51,141 bases of DNA from Clostridia bacterium (GTDB lineage: Bacteria > Bacillota > Clostridia > Oscillospirales > CAG-272). Where the stretch lies: positions 1 to 51,141 of the forward strand of contig JAFUOY010000007.1 of NCBI GenBank assembly GCA_017481595.1, given 5' to 3'. Every line of letters begins with the position of its first letter. Position 1 is the first letter of the stretch. Both the position numbers and the translations under genes were made by a program. The notes under the pieces were generated by a model. That model had not been told where the DNA came from and made no database searches. It worked only from the letters and a program-made list of their open reading frames with translations. Shown here piece by piece: positions 7,480 to 16,626 of the stretch.

Positions 7480-9153
7480 ATGTTATCTGACATTGAAATT
7501 GCACAGGGTGCAAAATTACTTCCCATTTCCGAAATTGCAAAGAAAATCGGACTTCTTGAAGAGGAGTACGAGCCTTACGGTAGATATAAGGCAAAGATCA
7601 CAGACGACTTTATAAAAAGAATGGAAAATAAGCCCGAGGGTAAGCTTATCCTCGTAACAGCCATCAACCCCACCCCCGCAGGCGAGGGTAAGACAACTAC
7701 CACAGTTGGTCTTGCAATGGCTATGAACAAGATCGGCAAGAATACCGTTATTGCCCTTCGTGAGCCCTCCTTGGGTCCCGTATTCGGTATGAAGGGCGGC
7801 GCAGCAGGCGGCGGATATGCGCAGGTTCTTCCTATGGAGGACATCAACCTTCACTTTACAGGTGACTTTAACGCTATTACTATCGCGCATAATTTGCTCA
7901 GCGCGGTTATTGACAACCATATCCATCAGGGTAACGTTCTTGGCATAGACCAGAGAAGAGTTCTTTTCCCCAGAGTTATGGATATGAATGACAGAGCCCT
8001 CCGTAACATTGTTATCGGTCTTGGCGCAAAGGTTGACGGTGTTCCCCGTGAGGACCACTTTATGATCACCGTTGCAAGTGAGATTATGGCTATTCTTTGC
8101 CTTTCCGAGTCCATTGCGGACCTTAAGACAAGACTTGGCAACATCCTCGTTGCTTATAAGCTTGACGGTAGCCCCGTATATTGCCGCGACCTTGGTGTAA
8201 ACGGCGCTATGGCGGCTGTTCTTAAGGATGCTCTTAAGCCTAACCTTGTACAGACACTTGAAAACACCCCCGCCCTTATTCACGGCGGACCCTTTGCCAA
8301 CATTGCCCACGGATGTAACTCCGTAAAGGCTACTAAGCTCGCATTGAAGCTTGGTGATTACGCTATTACAGAGGCAGGCTTTGGCGCAGACCTCGGCGCT
8401 GAAAAGTTCTTTGACATCAAGTGCCGCTACGCAGGACTTAAGCCCAGCGCAGTAGTTCTTGTTGCTACTGTTCGCGCTCTTAAGTACAACGGCGGAGTTG
8501 CAAAGGCTGACCTTGTAAACGAAAATATCGAAGCCCTTAAGGCAGGCGCAGTTAACCTTGAGGCTCACATTGACAACCTCCATAAGTACGGCGTTCCCGT
8601 TGTAGTTGCTATCAACCGCTTCGGTACTGATACAGATGCAGAGCTTAAGGCTGTTGAGGATATCTGTATTGCGAAGGGCGCTGAGTTTGCCCTCTCCGAG
8701 GTATTTGCCAAGGGCGGCGAAGGCGGTATCGAGCTTGCTGAAAAGGTTGTTAAGGCTTGCGAAAAGAAAAGCAATTTCCACGTGCTTTACGGTGACGATC
8801 TTACCATCAAGGAAAAGATCACAACCATCGCTAAGGAGATCTACGGCGCTGCCGACGTTAAGTTCGACGCCCAGGCATCCAAGGCTATTGCGGAATTTGA
8901 AGCGCTCTCTCCCGAATACTCCAAGTTCCCCGTTTGTATGGCTAAAACACAGTATTCACTTTCCGATGACGCAACTAAATTGGGCCGTCCCACAGGCTTT
9001 ACTCTTACTGTAAGAGAGGTTAAGCTCTCCGCGGGCGCAGGCTTTGTTGTTGCTCTTACAGGCGCAATTATGACAATGCCCGGTCTTCCCAAGGTTCCCG
9101 CGGCTATGAAGATCGACGTTGACGACAACGGAAAGATCACAGGACTTTTCTGA
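7480..9153 (+). CDS. fhs: Formate-tetrahydrofolate ligase
   Basis: Makes 10-formyl-THF from formate, THF and ATP, in acetogenic or folate C1 metabolism. The 557-residue length is normal. The ATP-binding loop [12 protein letters not shown] is near residue 58, and the family's [15 protein letters not shown] segment follows. The start at 7480 is chosen because AAAAAGGAG lies 5-10 nt upstream; an in-frame ATG at 7447 would place that site inside the gene. First gene of a run continuing into tsaE, tsaB, rpiB and araA. Confidence 0.97.
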   Translation: MLSDIEIAQGAKLLPISEIAKKIGLLEEEYEPYGRYKAKITDDFIKRMENKPEGKLILVTAINPTPAGEGKTTTTVGLAMAMNKIGKNTVIALREPSLGPVFGMKGGAAGGGYAQVLPMEDINLHFTGDFNAITIAHNLLSAVIDNHIHQGNVLGIDQRRVLFPRVMDMNDRALRNIVIGLGAKVDGVPREDHFMITVASEIMAILCLSESIADLKTRLGNILVAYKLDGSPVYCRDLGVNGAMAAVLKDALKPNLVQTLENTPALIHGGPFANIAHGCNSVKATKLALKLGDYAITEAGFGADLGAEKFFDIKCRYAGLKPSAVVLVATVRALKYNGGVAKADLVNENIEALKAGAVNLEAHIDNLHKYGVPVVVAINRFGTDTDAELKAVEDICIAKGAEFALSEVFAKGGEGGIELAEKVVKACEKKSNFHVLYGDDLTIKEKITTIAKEIYGAADVKFDAQASKAIAEFEALSPEYSKFPVCMAKTQYSLSDDATKLGRPTGFTLTVREVKLSAGAGFVVALTGAIMTMPGLPKVPAAMKIDVDDNGKITGLF

Positions 9154-9154
9154 T

Positions 9155-9577
9155 ATGACTGAATATATTTCTTGCTCCACCGAAGAAACCGAAAGGATAG
9201 CCGAGGACCTTGCAAAGGAGCTTAAAAAGGGCGACTTTGTGGCGATGTACGGCGATCTTGGAGTTGGTAAGACCGCGTTTGTGCGCGGACTTGCAAGAGT
9301 TTTGGCTCCTTGCGCTTCGGTAAAAAGCCCTACCTACACGGTAGTAAACGAATACAAGGGGGAAAAATGTAAGCTTTTCCATTTTGACGTTTACAGAATA
9401 GAGGACGATGACGATCTTTATTCCATCGGCTTTTACGATTACTTAAGAAAGGGCATCTCCGTTTGCGAATGGAGTGAAAATATTCCTTGGGCTATTCCCG
9501 ATGGGGCGTTTACCGTAACCATCGAAAGAGTAGCGGAGGATATAAACAAACGAAAAATTACTATAACAAAGGGTTGA
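9155..9577 (+). CDS. tsaE: tRNA t6A synthesis ATPase TsaE
   Basis: TsaE is the small ATPase that works with TsaB/TsaD to make N6-threonylcarbamoyladenosine at tRNA A37. The 140-residue product has the Walker A loop GDLGVGKTAFVRG near residues 32-44 and the SPTYTVVNEY segment typical of the family. The start at 9155 is one base after the fhs stop; an upstream in-frame ATG at 9119 would overlap fhs by 35 nt and add 12 residues with no family counterpart. tsaB follows after two bases. Confidence 0.93.
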   Translation: MTEYISCSTEETERIAEDLAKELKKGDFVAMYGDLGVGKTAFVRGLARVLAPCASVKSPTYTVVNEYKGEKCKLFHFDVYRIEDDDDLYSIGFYDYLRKGISVCEWSENIPWAIPDGAFTVTIERVAEDINKRKITITKG

Positions 9578-9579
9578 AT

Positions 9580-10272
9580 ATGAAAATACTTGCAATCGAC
9601 TCCTGTATGAACACCTCCTCCGTAGCAATACTTGAGGATGAAAATCTTGTCGCCTTGTATACCGTAAATACGGACAATACTCATAGCGAAACTCTTTTGC
9701 CTATGATAAGGGATATGCTTAAGTCCTCCGACGTTGGTATTGATGAGATAGACGCTTACGCCGCATCAAACGGCCCCGGCTCATTTACGGGTGTGCGTAT
9801 CGGCGTTGCAACGGTAAAGGGACTTGCATTCAATACTGGTAAGCCCTGCGTGGAGGTAAGCACCATTGAAGCTCTTGCGGAAAACTTAAGCGGCTTTAAC
9901 GGAATTATCTGCCCCGTTATGAACGCCCGCAGAGGTCAGGTATATACGGGAATATTCAAGGACGGATGCCGTCTTATGAATGATGAATGTATGATGCTAA
10001 AGGACCTTATCCCCATTCTTGAGGGATATAACGAGGATATTTATTTCGTTGGCGACGGCTACGGCCTTGCCGAGGAAAGCGATATAAAGGGTATGCGTAA
10101 TACTCCCGAGGTGCTTCGCTACGCTTGCGGATACTCGGTAGGTAAGGTGGCGTACAAAAAGATATTAAACGGTGAGTCCACCTCTGACTCCCTGCTCAGC
10201 GTAAATTATCTCCGTAAGCCGCAGGCTGAGAGAGAAAGAGAAGAAAGACTTAAAAAGGAAGGTAAAATATGA
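9580..10272 (+). CDS. tsaB: tRNA t6A synthesis protein TsaB
   Basis: TsaB is the ASKHA-fold partner that forms a heterodimer with TsaD in t6A synthesis. The 230-residue protein begins MKILAIDS and has the hallmark GPGSFTGVRIG near residue 65. It starts two bases after tsaE and overlaps rpiB by 4 nt. In many Firmicutes rimI and tsaD come next; here rpiB does, so tsaD must be elsewhere. Confidence 0.95.
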   Translation: MKILAIDSCMNTSSVAILEDENLVALYTVNTDNTHSETLLPMIRDMLKSSDVGIDEIDAYAASNGPGSFTGVRIGVATVKGLAFNTGKPCVEVSTIEALAENLSGFNGIICPVMNARRGQVYTGIFKDGCRLMNDECMMLKDLIPILEGYNEDIYFVGDGYGLAEESDIKGMRNTPEVLRYACGYSVGKVAYKKILNGESTSDSLLSVNYLRKPQAEREREERLKKEGKI

Positions 10273-10724
10273 AAAAACCTATTGCTATCGCATCTGACCA
10301 CGCTGCATTGAAGCTTAAAAGAGAGCTTATGAAGCATTTTGACGAGGTTGGCGTTGAATACGTTGACTACGGCACCTACGAAGAAAAAAGCTGCAATTAC
10401 CCCGACTACGCGGAGAAGCTCTGCGCCGCTATCTACGAGGGCAAAAATGACCTTGGCATTTTGGTGTGCGGTACGGGTATAGGTATGAGTATGGCTGCGA
10501 ACAAGTGCAAGGGCATACGCGCAGCAGTTTGCTCCGATACCTTTAGCGCAAGATTTACACGTCTGCACAACGATGCAAACGTGCTTTGCATGGGAGAAAG
10601 AGTTCTCGGCCCGGGTCTTGCCTGCGATATTGCCGACATCTTTCTGGCTACAGAGTTTGAGGGCGGCAGACACAAGACAAGAGTTGATCTGATAATGGCT
10701 CTTGAGGACAAGCTTTCCAAATAA
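10269..10724 (+). CDS. rpiB: Ribose-5-phosphate isomerase B
   Basis: Interconverts ribose-5-phosphate and ribulose-5-phosphate (or the allose analogue). The 151-residue product starts IAIASDHAALKLK, carries CGTGIGMSMAANK with the catalytic cysteine near residue 66, and has the usual length. It overlaps tsaB by 4 nt (ATGA) and lies 28 nt before araA, so a pentose-interconversion pair closes this operon. Confidence 0.95.
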   Translation: MKKPIAIASDHAALKLKRELMKHFDEVGVEYVDYGTYEEKSCNYPDYAEKLCAAIYEGKNDLGILVCGTGIGMSMAANKCKGIRAAVCSDTFSARFTRLHNDANVLCMGERVLGPGLACDIADIFLATEFEGGRHKTRVDLIMALEDKLSK

Positions 10725-10752
10725 TTTCGATCAAATTTAAAGGAGAATAAAT

Positions 10753-12213
10753 ATGAAGAAGGTTTATTTTATCACAGGCAGCCAGGACCTCTACGGTGAA
10801 GAGGTGCTTTTGCAGGTTGCTGAGGACAGCAAGGTAATCGCAAAATATCTTAATGAAAAAATAGATGGCGTGGAGATCGAATATTGCTCCACGGTAAGAG
10901 ACGAGGCAAGCTGCGTTGAGGCTTGCGCAAAGGCTACTAACGATAAGGATTGTATCGCTGTAATCACATGGATGCATACCTTCAGCCCTGCAAAGATGTG
11001 GATAAAGGGTCTTCAGTTCCTTAAGAAACCCCTCCTTCATTTCCACACACAGGCAAACGAAAAGCTCCCCTACGACTCCATTGATATGGACTTTATGAAC
11101 CTTAACCAGACTGCCCACGGCGGACGTGAGTATGCGTTTATGTGCACACGTCTCGGCGTAAAGCGTGAGGTTATCGTTGGATATTATCAGCACGAGGACG
11201 TAATCGAAAAGATCAAGAAGTTTATCGACGTTGCAAGAGCTGTTGACTTCTCAAAGAACCTTAAGGTTGCTATGTTTGGCAGCAATATGAGAGAGGTTTC
11301 TGTAACTGACGGAGACAGAGTAGAAAGCCAGATCAAGTACGGCTGGAACGTAAACTACTACGGCATTGGCGACCTTGTTGCTCTCGTTAATGCAGTTACC
11401 GACGAGGAGCTTGATGCCAAGATGGCAGAGTACAATCAGCTCTACGTTATGAACACAGACAATATTGACTCCGTTAAGGAGCAGGCAAAGTATGAGATCG
11501 CCCTTGACAAGTTTATGACAGAGGGTGGCTTCGGCGCGTACACAGACACATTCCAGGATCTTCACGGTCTTCGTCAGCTTCCCGGTCTTGCTACACAGAG
11601 AATGATGGGCAAGGGCTACGGCTTCGGCGCAGAGGGTGACTATAAGACCTCCGCTCTTGGCGCTATCTTCTGGGAAATGGCAAAGGGCAGAGAAGGCTCC
11701 ACAGGCTTTATGGAGGACTATACATACGACTTTACAAAGGGTGAGGAGGTCGTTCTCGGCGCTCATATGCTTGAGGTTTCTCCCGACTTTGCATCCACAC
11801 AGCCTAAGATCGAGGTGCATCATCTCGGTATCGGCGGCAAGGAACCCCCCGCGCGTCTTGTATTTGACGGCGTAGACGGAGAGGGCGTTGCAGTATGTAT
11901 GGTAGATATGGGTAACCGCTTCCGTCTTATCTGCGCAGCTATTGAGCTTGTAAAGCAGCCTAAGGAAATGCCTATGCTTCCCGTTGCAAGAATTATGTGG
12001 AAGCTTAAGCCCGACCACGCAACAGGCGCAGCAGCCTGGATCTATGCAGGCGGCGCACACCATACCGTAGTTTCCACAGCTCTTACGGTTGAGGATATCC
12101 GTCTCTTTGCAAAGCTTACAGATACAGAGCTTGTTGTAATCGACGATAATACAGATCTTAACAAGCTTCAGAGTGAGCTTGATATGCTCGATATAATAGC
12201 AAAATTGAAATAA
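10753..12213 (+). CDS. araA: L-arabinose isomerase
   Basis: AraA converts L-arabinose to L-ribulose using a divalent metal. The 486-residue protein has family features throughout: FITGSQDLYGEE at the N-terminus, WMHTFSPAKMWI, the EGDYK segment with a metal-binding glutamate, and HHLGIGGKEPPARL. A good AAAGGAG precedes the ATG. No araB, araD or araR lies nearby, so the rest of the pathway would have to be elsewhere. Alternatively the enzyme may act on another sugar. Confidence 0.95.
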   Translation: MKKVYFITGSQDLYGEEVLLQVAEDSKVIAKYLNEKIDGVEIEYCSTVRDEASCVEACAKATNDKDCIAVITWMHTFSPAKMWIKGLQFLKKPLLHFHTQANEKLPYDSIDMDFMNLNQTAHGGREYAFMCTRLGVKREVIVGYYQHEDVIEKIKKFIDVARAVDFSKNLKVAMFGSNMREVSVTDGDRVESQIKYGWNVNYYGIGDLVALVNAVTDEELDAKMAEYNQLYVMNTDNIDSVKEQAKYEIALDKFMTEGGFGAYTDTFQDLHGLRQLPGLATQRMMGKGYGFGAEGDYKTSALGAIFWEMAKGREGSTGFMEDYTYDFTKGEEVVLGAHMLEVSPDFASTQPKIEVHHLGIGGKEPPARLVFDGVDGEGVAVCMVDMGNRFRLICAAIELVKQPKEMPMLPVARIMWKLKPDHATGAAAWIYAGGAHHTVVSTALTVEDIRLFAKLTDTELVVIDDNTDLNKLQSELDMLDIIAKLK

Positions 12214-12228
12214 GATAAAACCCGATTT

Positions 12229-12263
12229 GGCGCTTACGTTTTCGTAAGCGCCTTTTCTTTTTT
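12229..12263 (+). terminator. Intrinsic terminator after araA
   Basis: Perfect 10-bp stem GGCGCTTACG/CGTAAGCGCC around TTTT, followed by a T-rich tail. Confidence 0.92.
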
Positions 12264-12301
12264 ATATTTAACATAAATATTCTACACATATCATTAAATT
12301 C

Positions 12302-12331
12302 TTGACAATAAACATATATTTATGATAGAAT
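12302..12331 (+). promoter_or_regulatory. Sigma-A-type promoter for the CotH lipoprotein gene
   Basis: TTGACA (12302-12307), 18-bp spacer, TAGAAT (12326-12331). A small dyad TTCAC/GTGAA (about 12357-12375) lies between it and the gene. Confidence 0.65.
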
Positions 12332-12394
12332 GTAATTGACAAATTTTATCATATTTTCACCAATTTGGCGTGAATATATGGGAAAGGAAAGAAT

Positions 12395-15300
12395 ATGAAA
12401 AAAATACTACTCGTTTTATGTGTGACGCTAATGCTTGCGTTTATGCTCGTTTCCTGCTCGAAGGATCATACTTTAATTATCAACGCAAATAACGGCTCGT
12501 CCTATGATGACGTTTCCTTTGATGTGGAAGACTATGACGATTCCTTGCTTCCCACTCCCGAAAAGAAAGGATATAGCTTTGAGGGCTGGTATCTTGACGA
12601 GGATTTTTCCGTAAAATTTGATATTGCTCTTGTTACCAAGGATATGGAAAAAATACCTTTGTACGCAAAATATACCATCAATACATATAAAGTAAATGTG
12701 GTTGACGGTGATGAAATAAGGGAGTATAGCTTTGTCTATGGCGATACTATAAGCCTTGTTACTCCTACCGACCCTGTAAATACCTTTGGCGGATACTTCC
12801 TTGATAAGGATCATACTGTTCCATTTACAAGTAAGGTAATGGATGACAGAAATATTGTATTGTACGTAAAATGGATAGAGCCCGAAATTAGGGTAAACTA
12901 CGTAACGAACAGTGAAGATACGCTTTCGACAGATACTATTCCTTACAGCAAACTTGTTTCCCATTCATATCCGACTCCAAAAAAGACAGGATATTCATTT
13001 GATGGCTGGTATATGGATGAGAGTCTTAAAACGGAATTTTCTTTTGAGTCCGTAACTCCGAAAACACAGAGCCTTACTCTTTATGCAAAATATAGTGTAA
13101 ACAGCTATTACATTACCTATCACAGTAAGGATGGGGACACAAGACTTGAGTATAAATACGGCACTGAAATAAAGCTTCCCGAGCCTACCTTGAAAAACCA
13201 CAGATTTGTAGGCTATTACACAAGCGAAGCATATGATGAGCCTTTTACACTTAATATAATGCCCGCAAATGATCTTGACGTTTACTTTATGTGGGAGGAG
13301 GCTACCGTAGATATATCCTTTGTTACAGGAACAGAGGAAAAGATAGAAAATAAGACTGTTTCCTTAAAGGATATAAGCAAATTCGAATTTCCTGTTCCTC
13401 AAAAGGAAGGCTTTACCTTTGCGGGATGGTATACGGATGCGGAATTCAACACCTTGTTTGATATAAACAGCGTAAGCGAGGAAACCGAGGCAGTTACTCT
13501 TTATGCAAAATATGTTCTCAATGTGTATAAGATAACCGTAGTTGACGGAGAAAAGGTTACTGAATATATTCACGATTACGGTGAGGAAATAAAGATTAAT
13601 ATACCCTCAAGACAGTATTATGATTTCGTTTGCTTCTGCAAGGATAGTGAGTGTAGTATACCTTTTGAAGAAACGCATATGCCTGCAGAAAATATAAGGA
13701 TTTACGTTTTATGGAAGTATTCTACGGTTGATATATCCTATAATACGGGTACAGATGATGTTACTTTTGATACTGTATCAGTAAAGCTTATGGACATTGC
13801 AGGCTATAAGCTCCCCACCCCCGAAAGAAAGGGACACACCTTTGTCGAGTGGTGTGCCGATAAAGAGCTTACAACAAAATTTGACCCAAGCACCGTAAAG
13901 GAAAGCGGTAAGATAACCCTTTACGCAAGCTATACGGTAAATGAATATAAGCTTACCATTGATCAGGGCGATGTTAAGATCAAGCAGAATATTCCCTACG
14001 GTGAAAGTCTTGAGCTTTACACCCCGGTAAAAGAAAACTACGTTTTTGCAGGCTTCTATACAAACAGCGGTTTAACGGAGAGATTTGATCTTGAAGCTAT
14101 GCCCGATAAGGACATAAAGCTATACGTAAAATGGAAGGAAGCCGAGGTTACCTTCGTTTATAACGGCAATACTGATTATTCCATTGATTCCAATACAGTG
14201 TCAATAGTTCGAATAGATCAGTTTGTACATCCCATTCCTGCAAAATCCTATCACGAATTTGTAGGCTGGTACGTAGATGCAGCTCTTACGACACCCTATG
14301 ACCCAAGCTACGTAACGGATAAAATGAAAACGGTAAATCTTTACGCAAAGTATAAGGAGCAAAGCTCGGATTCTTACGTCGTTACCGTTAAGGTAAATAT
14401 ACCCGGCGCCGTAACTCTTACGGGTAATACGGAGCAGACTATAAAAAATGCTTCCGAATTTGAAAAGGTTACAATCAAAGAAAATCTTGGCTACAAATTC
14501 CTTTATTATCAGATAAGAGGAGAAAAGTATTACGATAAGGAAATTTCCTTGACTTATCTTGCATCCGACACTGAGATTATAGTAGCTTGTGAGCTTGCAA
14601 CCAAGGAGCTTCCTATTATAAATATTACGGCGGGTAAGATAGATTCCAAATATGATTATACGGATATGACCTTTACTCTTACCAATACGGATACTGAGTA
14701 TCACGATCTTACGGGTGGCATAAGACTCCGCGGTAATTCCACAATGTATCACGTTAAAAAGCCTTACAGGATCAAGTTTGATGAAAAGGTAAGCCTTTTC
14801 GGACTTGAGAAGGCAAAGAGCTGGGTGCTTCTTGCGGATTATCTCGATCCCTCTACGTTGCACAATTACACCGCCTTCGAGCTTGCCGAATTGACCGATT
14901 CTATGGGCTTTAATGCTACGGGTACTAAGGTAAACCTTTATATGAATGGTGAATTCCAGGGCATCTACACCCTTTGTGAGCAGATACAGGAAAACGAGGG
15001 CAGAATAGATATCGAATATGAGATCACCGAGGATATGACGGAGCTTAAAGACTTTAATTTCTTCATTTGTATGGATAAATATGCCCCTGCTGACCGTGAT
15101 GCGGTATACGGCGAAACATATTTCTCCATAGGTGAATTTGAATTGTGGTTTGAGCTTAAATATCCCGAAAAGGCGGATTTCGCAAGCGAGGCTCAATTCA
15201 AAAAGTTTATGAATGACCTTACAGCGTATATTTACAAGCTGTTGGTTGCTTCAAGAGACGGTAACATTGAATATCTTAAGAAGGAATGTAATATAAATTC

Positions 15301-15778
15301 TTTGGCAGATTTTCTTATAATCGACCAGATAATGGGAGAAAGAGACCACAAGTCAAAGTCCTTTAATATGTATTTTACAACCACATCTGACGATCCCAAT
15401 ATCAATAATAAGCTTACCTTCGGTCCTATCTGGGACTATGACTGGGCGCTTTATACACCTTATACGGATCTTCCTAACGACTATTATGAAATAGGAGATG
15501 AATATGCATTCTCCAATGTGTTCTTTAAGGGAGTTGCAAATTCCGAGGAGCTTATGGAAATAGTTAAGGAAAGATATAATGAAATATTTGCTCCCGGACT
15601 TGAGGATCTTATTGTTCATCTCGAAGATGTTGAGGATGGAATGAAAGAATCACTTAGTCTTAACCAAAAAAGGTGGTACCAGAATTATACGGGAATAACT
15701 GATAAGAACATAAAATTCCTGAACGATTATCTTGCCCACAGACTCGAGTTCTTGAACGAAAAGTGGAAAATCAAATAA
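12395..15778 (+). CDS. Lipoprotein with InlB-type repeats and C-terminal CotH kinase domain
   Basis: An 1127-residue surface lipoprotein. It has a signal peptide with lipobox LVSC around residue 21. Alternating InlB/Listeria-Bacteroides repeat modules follow: type A (GWYxDxxF ... LYAKY) and type B (GYYxDxxxxPF ... LYVxW). Type A recurs at about 12571, 13001, 13420, 13842 and 14262, so the compound A+B unit is about 140 residues and occurs roughly 4.5 times. The last ~400 residues are a CotH domain: GGIRLRGNST, KSWVLLADYLDPS, a REDHKSKSFN-like stretch and FGPIWDYDWALY. CotH proteins are atypical secreted protein kinases, first known from spore coat. A paralogue without repeats is at 24962. The substrate is unknown. 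Confidence 0.85.
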   Translation: MKKILLVLCVTLMLAFMLVSCSKDHTLIINANNGSSYDDVSFDVEDYDDSLLPTPEKKGYSFEGWYLDEDFSVKFDIALVTKDMEKIPLYAKYTINTYKVNVVDGDEIREYSFVYGDTISLVTPTDPVNTFGGYFLDKDHTVPFTSKVMDDRNIVLYVKWIEPEIRVNYVTNSEDTLSTDTIPYSKLVSHSYPTPKKTGYSFDGWYMDESLKTEFSFESVTPKTQSLTLYAKYSVNSYYITYHSKDGDTRLEYKYGTEIKLPEPTLKNHRFVGYYTSEAYDEPFTLNIMPANDLDVYFMWEEATVDISFVTGTEEKIENKTVSLKDISKFEFPVPQKEGFTFAGWYTDAEFNTLFDINSVSEETEAVTLYAKYVLNVYKITVVDGEKVTEYIHDYGEEIKINIPSRQYYDFVCFCKDSECSIPFEETHMPAENIRIYVLWKYSTVDISYNTGTDDVTFDTVSVKLMDIAGYKLPTPERKGHTFVEWCADKELTTKFDPSTVKESGKITLYASYTVNEYKLTIDQGDVKIKQNIPYGESLELYTPVKENYVFAGFYTNSGLTERFDLEAMPDKDIKLYVKWKEAEVTFVYNGNTDYSIDSNTVSIVRIDQFVHPIPAKSYHEFVGWYVDAALTTPYDPSYVTDKMKTVNLYAKYKEQSSDSYVVTVKVNIPGAVTLTGNTEQTIKNASEFEKVTIKENLGYKFLYYQIRGEKYYDKEISLTYLASDTEIIVACELATKELPIINITAGKIDSKYDYTDMTFTLTNTDTEYHDLTGGIRLRGNSTMYHVKKPYRIKFDEKVSLFGLEKAKSWVLLADYLDPSTLHNYTAFELAELTDSMGFNATGTKVNLYMNGEFQGIYTLCEQIQENEGRIDIEYEITEDMTELKDFNFFICMDKYAPADRDAVYGETYFSIGEFELWFELKYPEKADFASEAQFKKFMNDLTAYIYKLLVASRDGNIEYLKKECNINSLADFLIIDQIMGERDHKSKSFNMYFTTTSDDPNINNKLTFGPIWDYDWALYTPYTDLPNDYYEIGDEYAFSNVFFKGVANSEELMEIVKERYNEIFAPGLEDLIVHLEDVEDGMKESLSLNQKRWYQNYTGITDKNIKFLNDYLAHRLEFLNEKWKIK

Positions 15779-15860
15779 TCAACCTTTAATAAAGAGAATG
15801 GCATACTTTTAAGGATAGTTCTTGAAATTAAATAAAACAAATTACCTACTTAACATAGAT

Positions 15861-15903
15861 AGGACGAGGCACTATAAAGCTCCTCGTCCTGTTTTCTTTA
15901 TTA
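15861..15903 (+). terminator. Intrinsic terminator
   Basis: Stem AGGACGAGG (15861-15869) with CCTCGTCCT (15882-15890), followed by a T-rich run. It ends the CotH lipoprotein transcript. Confidence 0.85.
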
Positions 15904-15917
15904 TTTTTTAGTTACAG

Positions 15918-16098
15918 GCGATATGTTTGCTTTGCAAACGCGATATATTTTCACCTATGCTCAAATGCGATATTACCGTCGCGTTGCTCGGTAGCGATAT
16001 GATATAAATCCTCGATAACGCCCGAGAGGGCATATCGCATCGAAGATATATCGCACGCTCATGTGTATATCGCAAATTCCGTAAGGGATTTATATCGC
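15918..16098. repeat. Modular hairpin array 2 (linker GCGATAT, 4 direct + 4 inverted)
   Basis: GCGATAT occurs at 15918, 15940, 15967 and 15994. Its reverse complement ATATCGC occurs at 16032, 16048, 16067 and 16092. Between neighbouring linkers sit short, mutually different hairpins such as TTTGC/GCAAA (about 15925-15937). The whole is symmetric about roughly 16010. No gene is seen here. It has the same design as array 1 with a different linker. Confidence 0.85.
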
Positions 16099-16156
16099 TG
16101 CGCAATGCTCTTAAGGCATTACGCTAAAGTATCGGCTCTTTTTTGTGTATTTTGAA

Positions 16157-16237
16157 GCATATGCTTAACATATGCTCAGCATATGCAGCTATATAGAAAT
16201 AGAATTAGAAATAGAATTAGAATTAGAAATTGAATTA
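16157..16237. repeat. Simple repeats: three CATATGC copies and an AGAAT(T/A) tract
   Basis: Three CATATGC copies in about 30 nt, two inside perfect GCATATGC palindromes (16157-16164, 16179-16186). They are followed by a low-complexity run of AGAAAT/AGAATT units. No gene or known signal is apparent. Confidence 0.7.
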
Positions 16238-16253
16238 AATTTAAATGTAAAAC

Positions 16254-16300
16254 CGACGCAGTCGATTTCATCACGGAAGTGATTTCATCTGCTTACAGAT
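16254..16300. repeat. Short modular hairpin array 3 (linker ATTTCAT)
   Basis: Hairpins CGAC/GTCG (16254-16264), CAC/GTG (16272-16281) and ATCTG/CAGAT (16287-16300), joined by ATTTCAT at 16265 and 16282. The design matches arrays 1 and 2, but without an inverted second half. Confidence 0.7.
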
Positions 16301-16473
16301 TTATTCCGTTTATGGATTTTATTGACTTTTAAAAGTTATAAGATTTTCAAAACTCTAACGGTCACTAACGGTTTTGTTTTGCTATAATCAAATGGGGCAG
16401 GGCAAAAGGGGCGGTATAAATAATTACGGATAAGAGAGAATAATGAATAAAAAGCGGAAATATACATAAAATA

Positions 16474-16549
16474 TGCATAAAATATTCACACAAAAGGGCT
16501 TTATATTATATAGGAGAAAAAAGTTTCAAAAAAATTGAAAAAATATTCA
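16474..16549 (+). promoter_or_regulatory. Two ARG-box-like operators upstream of argG
   Basis: TGCATAAAATATTCA (16474-16488) and TGAAAAAATATTCA (16536-16549) resemble the ArgR/AhrC consensus, which is two TGAATA-type half-sites facing each other. The second ends 8 nt before the -35 of the argG promoter. The spacing of about 62 nt between sites is compatible with hexameric ArgR binding. No argR gene lies in the window, so the assignment rests on motif and context. Confidence 0.5.
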
Positions 16550-16557
16550 AAAACCTA

Positions 16558-16586
16558 TTGACATTGGTAAAACAAAGGACTATAAT
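16558..16586 (+). promoter_or_regulatory. Promoter of the arginine operon
   Basis: Consensus TTGACA (16558-16563), 17-bp spacer, TATAAT (16581-16586), about 40 nt before argG. Such a strong promoter next to ARG-box-like sites fits repression control. Confidence 0.88.
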
Positions 16587-16626
16587 AGGAGCATATTTTT
16601 GATTTTTGACTCAGGAGGCATACAAA

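Noticed and set aside
7516-8781. 421-codon open frame antisense to fhs
   Set aside because: Caused by the codon bias of fhs; composition is Cys/Asn/Val-rich nonsense and there is no start signal.
15918-16098. CRISPR array
   Set aside because: The repeated unit is only 7 nt, half the copies are inverted, and the intervening segments are palindromic and of unequal length. No cas genes are present.
16240-16626. T-box leader before argG
   Set aside because: No T-box consensus (AGGGTGGNACCGCG-type), stem I or specifier loop; ARG-box-like sites explain control better.
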